Assembly (NCBI GenBank): GCA_032358165.1
Contig: JAALGY010000044.1
Coordinates: 1-64,000 of the forward strand
Length of the DNA: 64,000 nt
Origin: Diplosphaera chodatii
Lineage: Eukaryota; Chlorophyta; Trebouxiophyceae; Prasiolales; Stichococcaceae
Direction of reading: 5' to 3'
Shown: piece after piece, positions 25,001 to 36,666 of the stretch
Layout of the letters: every line of letters starts with the position of its first letter
Numbering within the stretch: position 1 is the stretch's first letter
Made by a program: the position numbers and the translations under genes
Notes under the pieces: model-generated
Database searches by the model: none
What the model was told of the DNA's origin: nothing
The model's input: the letters and a program-made list of their open reading frames with translations, nothing else

Positions 25001-27404
25001 TCAGCGGAGCGTACAGCAGGTGCCTCGGCCAATGAGCCTGCTGCAACCACTCCCGCACAGCACGTACAGCCGCCCGCGTTTGCCGGAGAACCAGTGCGCG
25101 CGCACTTCCCAGCATGGCCCGATGGCATTGTCTCTCGGCACCCCGCCGGCATGTCTGCCACAAAGTGTATCAAGATCATTGAGGCATACCTGGAGCGCCA
25201 CAACGGCTCCAGCCAGCTGCCGACGCCTCTCGTGGCTGCCATCAACAGGCTGCAAGACCTGGCAGATCGCCAGCGTGTGCTAGCGGCACTGCAGCAGTGG
25301 CTGCGCCGGCGGGGTGCAGCAGCTGGGCAGCCTGCTGAATCTGACCCTGCACTGAGCCACAACACTGATGATGAAGGTGGGCATGTGCGCCGCCGGCAGC
25401 TGCATGTGCGTGTGCACCTACACGTCCCTTCACCAGGCCCATACGGAGAGGCATACCACAGCAACATGGTGCAATGTCTTGTTTATGCAGGTCACCGATG
25501 ATGCCACAGGCGAAGTCGCCAGCCTGCCGGTAGGGCCAGTCCAAAAGGCACAGATGCAAAGGTATCTGAAGCACCATGCCAGCGGTCCTCAAGCCAAGAA
25601 GAAGGTGTCCGGGACGACGAAACTACTCGGCACAAAAATTTGCTTGACAAAGTTTTGCAATGCAGTCCATGCTGGCAGGGGGTATTGCACAGGTGCACTA
25701 CGATTTGCACAATGCTTTGCCCATCTCATCCCACACAATCAAGCTGCCTGGGTATGTTTGTGATCCACTCTGTAACACAGTGCGGGAGGCACAAGCTGCT
25801 AACTACGGTCTGTTGCGCCTGCAGATGGTAGCTAGTGAGGAGAAATGCAAGGTGTAGCAACGACACTGGGCATTGCAGCCGACAAGCAGAAGCACCAGTG
25901 GAGGAAGCAGATGTCCAGCAGCTTCAAGGATCGGTTCCGGACCTGTGCAGCAGCGCAAACAGGTGTGCCTTTGTGGTGCGGTGTAGCTGACTGGACACCT
26001 GTTACATCAGCGCTGAGACCCATAGACACGCTCACATGTGCCCACATCACAGGTGCAGGCGGCTTGGCAAGCACAGGTGCAGCCGATGCCACCCACGGCG
26101 TGGTTGCTGATGATGATGCCGGCGCTTCAAATGCTGCTGCTGCGGACGCAGCCGGCGCGACAGATGAGAGGGCAGACATCGGTGCTGTTGCAATGCCTGC
26201 TGCAGCTTTGGACAGCATGCCTCCGCACGTCAAGGCTGCTGTACAGCCTGCTACTTTCCTAGGTAACTGACCCACAACTGCAGCTGACTGCCATATCGCA
26301 TCAGGCCACATTATTCATGTTCATATGTCAGGGGATGTGGGAGCTGATATGCTCTCCTGGTTTCTGCCAATACAGCGCAAATGTGTGCTCCCGATGAACA
26401 GCTGCCAGCAAGCCCCCGCAGGACGGTGGCGGAGCTAGTGGGTACGTGTCACATGGTCCTTGGTGCATGCACTGTGTGACTCATGTTCCAAGCCATCCAC
26501 GCTTGTAGTGTCAAACCCTGAGCATTGATGCAGGCGATGATCCTGTTGCGCACATCGTGGCAGCGGCCGTCGGCTCAGTTCATGCGGAAGCGGCCAAGCC
26601 ACCAGCTGTTTTACCAGGAGGGGCCCAGCAACCGCAAGTGGTGCCGATGCCAGCTCACGCTGTTCATGGTGCGATATGATGAAGGAGTGCGCTTGAAGAC
26701 TGGGATCCCTTCAGGAACTGGTCACATTGGTGCGCATGGACCTTACTGTTCAGATGCAGGAACGTCAGACCTCCACGAAGGCATCCCTGTCGCTGTTACA
26801 GTGACCGCCGCATCCGATACAGCGCCTTTGATGCAGCAAGTCACCTGGCGGTCTCCGCTGCTTGGTAGGGCCATGCAACAACAGGATATGTTCTTGCAAG
26901 GACCACAGCTGGTCATGAGAAAGCCGATGACAGCTCCGCCGTCGTGTTGCTACTCTGTGCTGACCACTTATGACTGATCAAGCTGCTCTGCTGGTTTTTG
27001 CAGATGTTAACAGGTTCATAGCCACTCCGGATGAGGTTGCCGGTGCAGCGTCTGCCATGGCTACGAGTGCTGAGACAGCGGCGGTCACTGCGTGGTGGCA
27101 GCAGCGTCACCGGAGCCAACATCTCAAGATGCTCAACAAACTCCGCAGCGGCGAACCAGAAAGAGCGAAGGTGTGCATGGCACCTCCTAACATGCGCAAC
27201 TGTGTCAATGTGCAGCTCTGCAGCACAGCCTGGTATACTCGTTCGCAAGAGCATGTGTCGTTAACTGCCATTGTGTGCGCCAGTGCAGATGGCCCAGCTC
27301 CGACCAGCACGCAAAGGGTGTCAACTCGCCCCCGCAGGGATGGACAGCTATCGGCAGCACTCTGCACCTTGCGGCCTGCGCGCAGCCGGAAGCCTAAACC
27401 CTGA
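19035..27404 (+). CDS. large unrecognised multi-exon gene (or cluster) with an N-terminal zinc-ribbon-like exon
   Basis: The family is unknown to me. The proposed first exons are MDTLVIL (from 19035), then VAYIATNATKIRLTQF onward (19132-19410). An exon at 19566-19758 has CGNCDEEPDMC and CPRC, a likely four-cysteine zinc ribbon. Further protein-like exons include DIHPLANVINLGNGEGILQ (19.96 kb), LELPENEYLSILDDIASP (21.82-21.88 kb), YDLLSGHAQLRDCLQEG (23.85 kb), KIVEYIRNKLSIVKDWIAKF (24.57-24.63 kb), LLPSVINRNRISGLLRPQLR (24.77-24.83 kb), CIKIIEAYLERHNGSSQLP (25.17-25.22 kb) and WWQQRHRSQHLKMLNKLR (27.1 kb). Helical, charged exons alternate with Ala/Pro/Ser-rich ones. A block of about 0.5 kb is duplicated inside it. 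It may be several genes; only the strand and the exon-like nature are reasonably secure. Confidence 0.4.
20701..21330 (+). repeat. segmental duplication, copy 1
   Basis: This block aligns with the one starting at 22300 over an exon plus following intron. Both contain a Pro/Gln/Ser-rich coding segment, then CAGCAATGCTCAGACACC, then a GCAGCACATATC string and a shared tail around GCAGCCAC(G/A)TCACT. Copies differ by many substitutions and some indels, so the event is old. Confidence 0.75.
22300..22740 (+). repeat. segmental duplication, copy 2
   Basis: This is the second copy of the block at 20701, in direct orientation about 1.6 kb downstream. In both copies the coding part runs from a GG-rich start through APGS/PPGS and PALRP/HALQP motifs to a GNA(S/Q)VT end. 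It therefore adds a repeated domain to the predicted protein if both copies are spliced in. Confidence 0.75.
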
Positions 27405-28984
27405 CCAGTCAGCTGTGTACATGCGCTTGCTGCTTGCTGGTCCTGATGATCAGCGTTGTTGGTGTTGCACATCTTACGGTCTTGACCGCACAAGTACTGT
27501 AATGATACGGTAGATGCACACGTGCAAAATGTTCTGCCTACGGTGCTCCGTACCGGCCGCCTGGACAAAGCGCACACAGCAGTATGAACGATATGCATAT
27601 GTCATGTCGCCTTGTTCAACAACGAAAGCCAACAGCAGAAGAGCTGATCTCGAAGAATGCTGACTTGAAGGACTCGAGCATCGAGTTATGGCACCTCCAC
27701 CTCCTTTGTCGCCTTCGGCGCATCAGTGCGAGTCATAACACACTGCAGCGGATCCACACCTAGGCTGATAGGGTAGTGCAGTGGCATACATCTGGCTTGT
27801 CGGCTGGACATGTGGGCTACACATCATCTCGAGCGCACCTTCAGCAGCGTCAAGCATCGCGAGTGGCAATACCCATATTCAGACATGACCAGCTTAATTG
27901 ATGACAGACTAGGCTGCAACCACGACTGAGAGTTAGCATCATGCATGTCATACCTCCTACAGTACTCCTGCTGGCATAGGGGGCAAAGATGTGATGTGTA
28001 TATATGGAGTACCCGAACAACATCATGATGCTGATGATAGAAGCTTGGCTCACAATTGTTGCCAGTAGTACACCTACATCAGCACCGTATCGCAGCGTGC
28101 ATACAATATCCCACATTGTGAGCTGCCCTGCAATGCAACATGAAGCAGCATGCATGACTGCTGACGACCGAGAGTGCAAGTGCAGGGTCCTGACGATGGT
28201 ATGATCAGACGTAGTAGCACCGCAATGCTGGTGCCAGTTGACATGATGATGCCTGCGCCGCCATCCAATTGTGTCTCGGTTGACTCTGGCAAATAATGGT
28301 GCTGTGCTGTCCGCTGCACCGCCGCAATCCTCGCTTATCGAGGACAACTTCAGCCTGTCAGCCAGCACTGCTGTCCTCGTGTGAGTGCGTGTGTGCATCT
28401 GGTGATGGCGCCTTGCACCTCAAAGTGCCGCTGGACTTGATCTCGTCAGCTGCCGCCACTATCAGCTGCCAGCATGTGACCATATATTGTGAACTTGACA
28501 CTATGAGCTGCATCTGCACCCATTGCTGTTGTTGTGTTAGATCGGCTGTGCCTCGCATATGACATCGTGGTTGCGACACTGACACTATCATTGATAATGC
28601 CATACTGCCAAGCTGCAGTGAGACTGTTGGCACATACAGACTCCAGGAGGCCCAGCCACCGGCCTGATTGTGCAGAAACAGCATGCTACGCCATGGTCTA
28701 CCCCTCAACATTGACAGCACGAGCCTCTGCAGTTTGTCCAACTTTGCGACCGGCATGTACTACTCTGCTGCAGGTGATGCTCTGCTGCCGAAAATCTAGT
28801 ATTGGGCGGAAAGTTATAAACTGAGACTATGAGTCTGTCCAACTGTCACGAAGTTTGCAGTCATGCAGTGGTGCATCACTCGGGCATGCCATGCAATGCT
28901 CCTGAAGCTATTCGTGTATGTCTGATATCTGATATATGTTGATGATACGAGACGAAGCGAAGACTCTGTCGTTTTCAGCATTTT
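27405..28984. other. no recognised gene
   Basis: Frames of up to about 180 codons occur on the minus strand (27850-28398), but they show no family motif and no consistent exon boundaries. The stretch lies between the 3' end of the plus-strand gene and the 3' end of the minus-strand KDZ element, so it may be intergenic or transposon flank. Confidence 0.4.
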
Positions 28985-28994
28985 CATGACAACT

Positions 28995-31900
28995 TCATTG
29001 CAGCCCTGCAACCTGCTGGTTCATTGTATATAGCATGCGCCGCAGGGACCACAGGAATGTTGTTTGGTTCATGTATGCACACATCGTCTCCACCTTGCGG
29101 AGCACTGCATTGCGCTGCTCTGCGAGCGGCGAGTTGGTGACATCTCGATAGTTGCCTGTGAAGTAGGCCTCGGGGCAAATGACATGACTGCGCTAATGGC
29201 AGTCGTCAATGAGGAACTGCATGTTGGCATAGCGCTCGGGCTCCCGGTTGAGGAGGAAGGCATGGAGGTTGCACGCATTATCCACCTGGAAGCGCTGCGG
29301 CGGCGCTGGCAGATACGTGCGCAGCAAGTCTGCGACCGTCCGGGGCGACTCAGCATTGGGCATGATGCTGAACATCACGCACCGGCGGCAGCCCATGCAC
29401 CAGAACAACATGATGCCTGGGACGAGCTTCCGGTTGCTGCGCTGATGCTTGTTGCACCGGTCGGTATGGCGCCTGCCGTTGCTGCTGCCGCCACTGACGT
29501 CCTGTGCGTAGCGGCCCAAGCGGTGGAAGACGTGCGTGCCTTCAAGGTTTGATGGCTGCCATGCCGGTGTTGATGGTGAAAGGCCTGTCCACACCCCTGT
29601 CCGCAGCATTGCCTCCTCGCGTGACTTCCAATTGCTGGGCTCCGGAATGGTGCCAGCTGCCATCGCTGCCGCTGCAGCGGTGCGCGCCTCCAGCTCAGCC
29701 TCGCTGGACACATTGGCGCCGCTTGCGCATGGCGCACGCTTTGGCACATGGCAGGTTCGGGAAGACCTGCAGGCAAGCACAGCAGGAGCAGAGGTCAATG
29801 CCGTCAAGGCTGTTGAGATGCAAGGTGATTGGTCAATGTACATGCAGGCAGGCTGTCACCCCATGCGCTGTGGGATGAGCCCCATACCTCGAGCAGCTGC
29901 GCAACGAGGCAGCAGATATCGTCAGGCACAGCTGCGAGGGGCAGGTGGGGCCGCACAAAGGCATGCACCAGCGGGCTGCATTGCTGCAGCAGCTGCTGGG
30001 ATGCCAAAGTGAGCTGCTTTGTATCCACCACGTCCTGGGCTGCCGCGTGCGCAGCCGTCGGCAGCACAGCGTCAGCTGAGGCTGGGCAGGCTAGGCATTT
30101 CAGCAGCTGGCGGTGCGCCTCTGCTGCAAGCAAGTGATCCATGTCCGTGCTTGTGCTGTACAAGAAGGGAAGCAAGCTGTGCGCTGGGCTGCAGAAGTCC
30201 TCAAAGAACTGCTGCAGCTCCTGCAGCTCTGCTTCTGTGAGGCCGCTGTCAGCGCTGCTGCAGCTGCTGAATCTGCGCAGCAGCTCCCAGGCTCTGGGGC
30301 TTCTGATGGACAGCTTGTCGGCGAAGGCAGACCCGTACTGCAGGGGCGCGGAGTCCAGCGCTGCGCAGTGCAACGAGCAACAGGTCGAAGATGGGGCCAG
30401 GCTATGCAGTCTCATCAGTTGCAAAGGCACGAAGGCTCTGCAGCCGCGTGCGCGCTCACTGAACAACCAGTAGTCAATGCCTGCACCTGCATAGGGCACT
30501 GTGATGCAGCACTTTCCAGATGGTGGCCCAGCGCAATGCCGTCCGCCGTCAGAAATTGGCAAGGATCAGGGCAGATGCAGCTGAACTCCGCTACATAATC
30601 CAGCTGCTGCAGCTCCCAGAGGGTGGCATACTCGAACGGCATGCGGTGCCGCTCCTGCAGCACCCTTTGCTCCGCATCCTTCAGCCTGCTTGCACATCCC
30701 GCTCTGTGAACGGCTGATCACACATCGTAATATCCCCACTGCAATGACTGTGCTGCAGCGGCTTCTACACTGAAGCAGTTGTGTCATCTGCAAACACGTC
30801 ATAACATGCACGTTCAGGCCTGATCAGGACGCACATGAGCGTGTTGCCAGTGCAGGCTTTCCACCAGCCTGTCCAAGTGCTGGGGTGGTCCTTGAGCTGC
30901 CGCGTGTACTGATAGAGCAGCTCGTGCCCAAATGCGAGCCCATGCAAATAGCGCAGCAACCCATACTCGCGGCCGTCTGCTATAGCCGCTCCTTGCACTC
31001 AGGCGTCTGGCAGCTGTGCGCTGGGAATGTAGTCCATGCATCTGCTGCCGGCAGGAGCACGCGGCATTGCTCTGGCTTGCCATCTGGTGCTGCAGCCCAG
31101 TTGACTATGCCGCACTGACCACACTGCTCCGTTGCTAGCGCTTGTGCTGAAGGCGGCCATGACACGGAAATGGACATCTTGCCGCTGCTGTGATCTGGAA
31201 AGATGTCCAGGAGCGCAGGGCTGCTCGGCTGCTTGGAAAACGTCCTCGGGTGGCGCAGGTCCTCGGGCAGCGGCAGCCGTGACATGCATGTTCAGCGGCG
31301 GCGGCCGGCATCAATGTCAAGCACCCTGTTGAGATGCTGCTCATACGCTGCCGGCTGCATCATGACTTTCGCTGCCGCTGCTGCTGCAGCCTCTCTGTCA
31401 GCTGACGGCAGGCAGCCGATGTGTGACAGCAGGTGCGCTGCTGCGAGCCGCATGTGGCGCAATACAGCCCGCTGCTGATCGCGTCCCAGCTGCGGAAGCG
31501 GGGGCCAGCACGTGCAGCCATACATGACAAGCTGCCGTTCCGCAGGTCTGGCAAGCTGACGCACAGGCGGCCGTCGCCGTGCTGCACAGCTGTCGCCTCC
31601 TGCATCTGTCTGCGCAGCTGTGCTGTGTCGCCCAGGCGCTGCAGCAAGGCTTGGCCCAGTAGGCACATGTGGCCCGTCGCCCAGGTATGCATTCTTGCAG
31701 CGGTGCTGCCTGTGCTGACCCTCCAGCTCGCGGTCCAGGCCGCACTCTTGTCCGCAAGGACAGTCCTTGTACCAGCCGACGCAGACGGTTATTTTCGGAG
31801 AAGCGGAAAAAGCGGAACCCCAGAAAGCCGTAGTGCCATTTGCGTGCACGCTCTGGCTTGTATGGGATCAGGTGCGTTGCCTCTGCTGCGCTGTCTCCGT

Positions 31901-32247
31901 GGACGTCCACCCAGATGAAGGGGGACTTGCTGTGGTTGCTGAAGTCCCAGTTCATGAAGGTTGGTGCAGGGGCGTCGTCAGCCACCACAGAGCTCGGAAT
32001 GCTGACATGTGTAGCTGCCCTTCCCGGCGAGTGGCTGCCAGGCTCTGGTGCTGCATCCTGCTGCTGTGATGCACTGGCCGGTCCGAAGGCTGATCGGCTG
32101 GCTGCTGTGCACGCTGTGGTGCTGGCTGATCATGATGGCGATTCGGCTGCGGCTGCGCTGACTTGTGGTCGCCTTGCTCGTATTGCCCAGTACAGAGTCG
32201 GCGGGTCTTGACGACCACTCGAGCACGTTTGAACACCCTTCTGCCAG
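28995..32247 (-). pseudogene. KDZ-family transposase, decayed copy
   Basis: This is a second member of the KDZ transposase superfamily. It begins MAGRRVFKRARVVV at 32247, then has a Gln/Pro-rich segment. A cysteine cluster follows with TFPAHSCQTPECKERL (about 31.03-30.98 kb), next DGREYGLLRYLHGLAFGHEL (30.97-30.9 kb), a long middle part (30.56-29.8 kb), and the diagnostic block FWCMGCRRCVMF ... RFQVDNACNLHAFLLNR ... MQFLIDDCH (29.43-29.19 kb). After an in-frame TAG at 29193-29195, where the family expects a tryptophan or similar residue, the frame continues with ICPEAYFTGNYRDVTNSPLA and EQRNAVLRKV and stops at 28995. A one-base frame change near 30979-30986 separates the cysteine cluster from the next segment. 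The nonsense codon and frameshift make it an inactive copy. It differs clearly from the element at 9.5-12.2 kb. Confidence 0.7.
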
Positions 32248-33759
32248 CCATGAGTGCCGAGAGCAAGCATACGCTGCTGCGGCCGCCAGATTGCAGCCAT
32301 TTACGCCCCGCGGGTCCTCACCGAAGCATGTCGCTCACTTCGACGGCGCGACGGTCTGGCACACCTTTGAGCTGCGACAGACAGATCCTGTGTATACAAC
32401 GCAGGCTTTGCAATGCGCTCTAGACGTGCGAGTGGCTGCATCGCAGGTTTCGGGCAGGTAATTCTGCTAAGCAAGGTGCAAAGCTTCATTGAAATTCTGC
32501 CTCTACTGCCTGTCGTCCCTACTGTAAGTCTGCCTGTATATTGGTACCTGTGTAGACCACTCCTTAACTGCACTTGTATGTAGCAGTACCTCAAGATGTG
32601 CATCACAGCACAGTGCGGTGCGCAATGCAACAGGTCCTGCACCAGCATGAGGGACCCTCGTCCAATTGGACAGTAGCTTGGGGCGGCGCAATGACACCAC
32701 ACAGCAGGTCGTTATTCACCTGAGATCGGTTGGTGAGCCGGTCCCACCAGTTTGAGGTACTTCCGCAGCCGGCAAACATCAGTAGTCCTTTAACTCGGCA
32801 TGGCATATGCTTGGTGTCGTGCATGCGCGGCAGCAAGCGCTCGCATGATACCAATGCTGATACGGATATTGTACAGAAGGTGCAAAATTCGTTCGGCAAA
32901 CGTGCTCACCAGGCTGCTGCTGGCTATCGCCAGGTGATCTGTTAGCTGCACATGTAGATATGTCATTGCTTGCGTCGCTGAGAAACCCAGCAGCAGCGCC
33001 TTGATCTTGACATCCATCATATGTTTTGGGGAATCGGCGTCCTGCACATTTCATTGCAATTCGCAAGTAAGATGGTGGTGATGCCGCTCAACAGTCAACA
33101 GGCCACTGGATTGTCTGCTGGCGAGCCTGTTTGCTTGCTCGCTCATGGACACGTGCCAAAGGCATTCGCTATGCTTTGCACGCATTGCATGTGTCCATGA
33201 CACACGGGAGTCCGCAGCATATGTGTGGCGTGTCCGCAGTTTGTCAGCCAGCGCAGAGCTTCCACTGTGATGGTGCTGTGATTCTCGGGGTGTGTTGGAT
33301 GCGAAAGCTGGTTGCGCGGGTACGTCAACTTGTCCACATGTCCGGGCGTCGCAGCAGCTGATCCCATGACTTGCAGACCTCAGCCGCCTTGAGCCTGCGG
33401 GCCACCACAGAGACGATGCAGCAGATGTTGTACGGCAGCAGCCTGGGCTGCAGAACCGGATGAGGGTCAGTGAAGCAAGGGGAATCCCATAGCACACTCA
33501 GCAGCTAGGCCTGTGGGTGGCAGAGTACAATGTCATGCTACGAGACCAGTGTAAAGTTCAGGTGCAGAGTAGTTGGAAGCGTCCATTAAGAGATGGCATC
33601 GCTATGCAATCGATTACTGACATGGGCCGCTTCTGCCTCACGGCAGCTCGAGCCATGCACCGTGGTAGATTCAATTACGTGCGGAAGCATGAACTGCGGA
33701 CCGATCATGAAAGTTTGGTGTTGGTGTGGCTGGGGACATCATCGGTGGGCAACACTTTG
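32248..33759. other. no confident gene between KDZ copy and receptor kinase
   Basis: The rest of the kinase domain should lie here if the receptor kinase were intact, but I found no HRD or DFG motif on the minus strand. A minus-strand segment at 33.46-33.36 kb (PYNICCIVSVVARRLKAAEV) looks protein-like but is not kinase. The KDZ copy begins at 32247, so insertion could have split the kinase gene. Confidence 0.4.
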
Positions 33760-33776
33760 CACCTAACAGCGCCTCT

Positions 33777-35880
33777 TCAGCTGGCAGCGGCTGCAGCCTC
33801 CTTGCCAAACACATCGCGGGAGGTGTAGCTCTGGTCCCGCAACACTTTCACGGCACGGTATTGACACTTTTCAGCATTGCTGTATACACCAGCGTGGATG
33901 TAATGCTTGTCAGCAGAGGCGCAGCGTGGTTCAGCACTTCCCAATACAAACCGCATCAGATTGTGTGACCTGAGACGAGCAGCTTTTCGTACACCTGCAC
34001 GACGTCTCAGCATGCCGGTGGTTTATGAACTGACAGGATTGGTGATGACATTTATCAGGGACTCGCGACACCTCCATTGTCCGGCCGTGAATGACCATTA
34101 ACCTTGGCACGATATACTGCTACAGATGGAGGCAGGACTCTGTGCACTGCCATGTGTGAGCGCATGAATTAAAGGCAAGCCGGTTTTGGGTGCAGCTGAC
34201 ATCACCAGTGCTGCTGCCATGCACAGTCAGCAGCATGCTCAACGCTGTACGTCGACCACGAGGCGGAGGCAGGCTAAAGACATCTCCGTTGCTGCTACTT
34301 TTGTGTTGTTGCGCATGGTGATACCTGGCTTTATGCCCAAACCTGCGCCTGCATGAACTTGCCTCGCCAAAAGCGCCGCTGCCCAGCTTCCACACGCAAC
34401 CATCGTCATGATATGCCACCCTGATGTCATAGGTGTCAATGCGCCATCTCGCTCCATGGCACACCGGGTAGCATCAGGTTTGTGCAGTCTGTGTCCTGGC
34501 TTGTCAAAGACCCTGACATGGAAGACACGTGTAGATTGGCACTTGTGCAAGCTCGTTCACACTACCATGATGCTCGCAATGCATAACAGAGGACGACGAC
34601 ACCTTGTCATGACTCTACCTGGCTACGGGAAAAGCTATATTTGCAGCGTACCTGACTGTAACATGATGAGCAGTCTGCCGCTGTTGCTGACATGCGTCTC
34701 AGAATCCCTTGACATGCCTCGTGCAGCGTTGCACCAATCACCTGCAGCCGTGACTGTAAAGTGGCAGTCATGTGCGCAGGCGACTTCTGCTTGGTGGTGG
34801 CGAAGACGCGCTGATCCAGGCAAAACCAGGAGGCTGCAGAGGCAGTTCTGCGCTTGACTAAATCACCTGTGTCGTGTAAGGCCGTCGCATGGATCTCCTC
34901 ATCAGACGGCATGCTGTTGAGGCTGCTGCGCCGCTGGCTCCAGAAGCTGCCGTTGCCCTCAGCCGCAAATGCGGACAGCACTGCAATGCAGAGATGTCAC
35001 AGTGGTAACAGCGCACAATGAATTGAAATCGAGCCCGAGCATGGCGCCTGACATCAGCAGCATCACTTGAGTAGGGGCCGTTCAATATTCAATTTCAATA
35101 TTCAATATTCAATATTGGCATCAAGTAGAGCTGCGAGGTGGGCTGCACCCTTGCTGTGCATTACAGCAGCCGGGATTGGCGATGTGCAATGTCCTTTGGG
35201 CAGCTCCGGATGATTGTGCTTAGCGGCCCTTCGCCGAGTGTGAACCCACATGCCAGTCGCCAGCAGGGCAACAGTAGCAAGCACACTTATTGCAATGGCG
35301 GCAAGCGTCCCACCAACAATGGCGCTACCATTGCCACTGTTGGGGGCCTCTCCTGCCGCAACGACGGCAAAGTGTTGTGGCGCTACCTGCAGTGCGCCGT
35401 GGCATCACCATACTTCCTGTGCAGTGGCATGTGCGCTTTGTCTCAAAGACACCCGACAATAGCATACCCACACCCGATGTATTTGTCGCTGTTGAAAATG
35501 CTGCCGCATCGCTCAAGAGAGCAGTTGCTGCTTTAAGGGTGCCAGACTTGCAACTGCCACACCCCTAGTTTGCAGTGGCAGCGAGAGATGCGGTGTTGTC
35601 CGTGAGGTGCAGCCCAGTACTGACGTAGACAATGTCGTTGTCCCCGTACAACCCGCCACCAACATTAGCCTGTGCTGGTACCAGGACGGATCAGCTGATC
35701 TCTGCCAGCGTGAGCGATGCCCCATGTACTGTGCAGAGTCAACGCCATAACCACACGAGAAATTGAATGTATGACCTTGTTGACGGGGACTGTGGAGGAG
35801 GTAATCGTGAGCGTTACCCCAGGACTCTGGACAAAGGCGATGCCGCCACCAAAACTGGTTGCATTGTTGTTCTGCAGACG
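33777..35880 (-). CDS. receptor-like kinase with beta-helix ectodomain, 3'-incomplete
   Basis: The product would be a membrane receptor kinase of a type common in trebouxiophyte algae. The upstream exons (35.88-35.58 kb) contain SFGGGIAFVQSPGVTLTITS and NVGGGLYGDNDIVYVSTGLH, the GGG[IL] spacing of parallel beta-helix repeats. A single hydrophobic helix follows, IVGGTLAAIAISVLATVALL (about 35.33-35.26 kb), with WVHTRRRAAK behind it as a stop-transfer signal. A cytoplasmic linker follows at 34.98-34.67 kb. The kinase starts with RWRIDTYDI and the glycine-rich loop LGSGAFGE (34.39-34.36 kb), then the strand with the catalytic lysine AVKVL (33.86-33.84 kb). The exon after the loop is joined through a GC donor (AG|GCAAGT). 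Catalytic HRD and activation DFG motifs were not found downstream, so it is truncated or interrupted. The extracellular start is undefined. Confidence 0.5.
35081..35118. repeat. TTCAATA tandem repeat at the end of the membrane-exon frame
   Basis: About five imperfect copies of TTCAATA lie in a row. On the minus strand they encode the last residues (ANIEY) and the stop of the reading frame that carries the transmembrane helix. The linker and kinase exons begin further down, so either an intron removes this part or the repeat has introduced a stop. Confidence 0.85.
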
Positions 35881-36000
35881 CCAGAAGATGCAGTACGGTG
35901 TGCGAGGCGTCTATAGGCATGCAGATTGTTTGGTAACTATCACACATTGGCAGCTTCCGGAATGCCATGGAATCGTCCGCTACATTCCGGTCTTGAAACA

Positions 36001-36457
36001 CGACTCAGCGCACCTAGAGTCCTGTAGAGGGTCAGCTTGCCGCGCACGCGGCAGTCTTGCTTCCAGCTGGCTGCTGATGACAGCGCAGACACATGGTGCG
36101 CTCGGCCCGGTCAAGGCAGGTGCAACTTGCATGGCCTGGCATCGCAGCTTAACAATAGCTGACAGCTTTGCAGCAATAGCAAGCAGCACTCATAAGCCCG
36201 AGGTAGGAGCAGCTGAGGGCCAAAGGCTACTGCGGCTGTAAAGCAGCTGGCATCACAGGAACCAAGCTGAGCCTGATGGGACAACAGGTGCTGTAGATCT
36301 ACAGAATTTGCTGCTGCCCTTTGAAGATGCCCCATTACGACCCACAGTGCGTTCCGTTCGTGGTTCTGCACTGCCGACGAAACGACACTGAAGACCGGCA
36401 TTAAAATCATTCGCCAACGCAACCCCGCAGCAACATCCGGAGCAATCATGTTAGTCT
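36001..36457. other. no recognised gene; possible 5' part of the receptor kinase
   Basis: The minus-strand ectodomain exons should continue into this stretch. I could not pick out further beta-helix repeats or a signal peptide with confidence. Confidence 0.3.
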
Positions 36458-36600
36458 CAGCAGCGATTCACAGCAGCACGAGCAGTCAAGCGCAGCATCG
36501 CACACCGCGTCGCTCGGCTGGATTTGTGGATTACGTAACTCTGGTCGAGAAACCCTAATAATTTCACGCCCTCGTCGTTTACATTCCGGTCTTTAGATGC
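36458..36600 (+). repeat. dispersed repeat, copy A
   Basis: About 140 bases resemble 51050-51190 in the same orientation. Shared landmarks are CAAGCG, GTCGCTCGGC, GTGGATTACGT, an AAACC block and a TTCGCCGTT/CGTCGTTTAC end. It sits just upstream of the LRR-like frame starting at 36667. It could be a short non-autonomous transposon or a shared promoter segment of duplicated genes. Confidence 0.7.
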
Positions 36601-36666
36601 CCCGTGGGCAATACCGCGCCTCTGGTCAGCAGGCACCTCTGCTCGACTTGGTAAGTCAGAGCAAAC

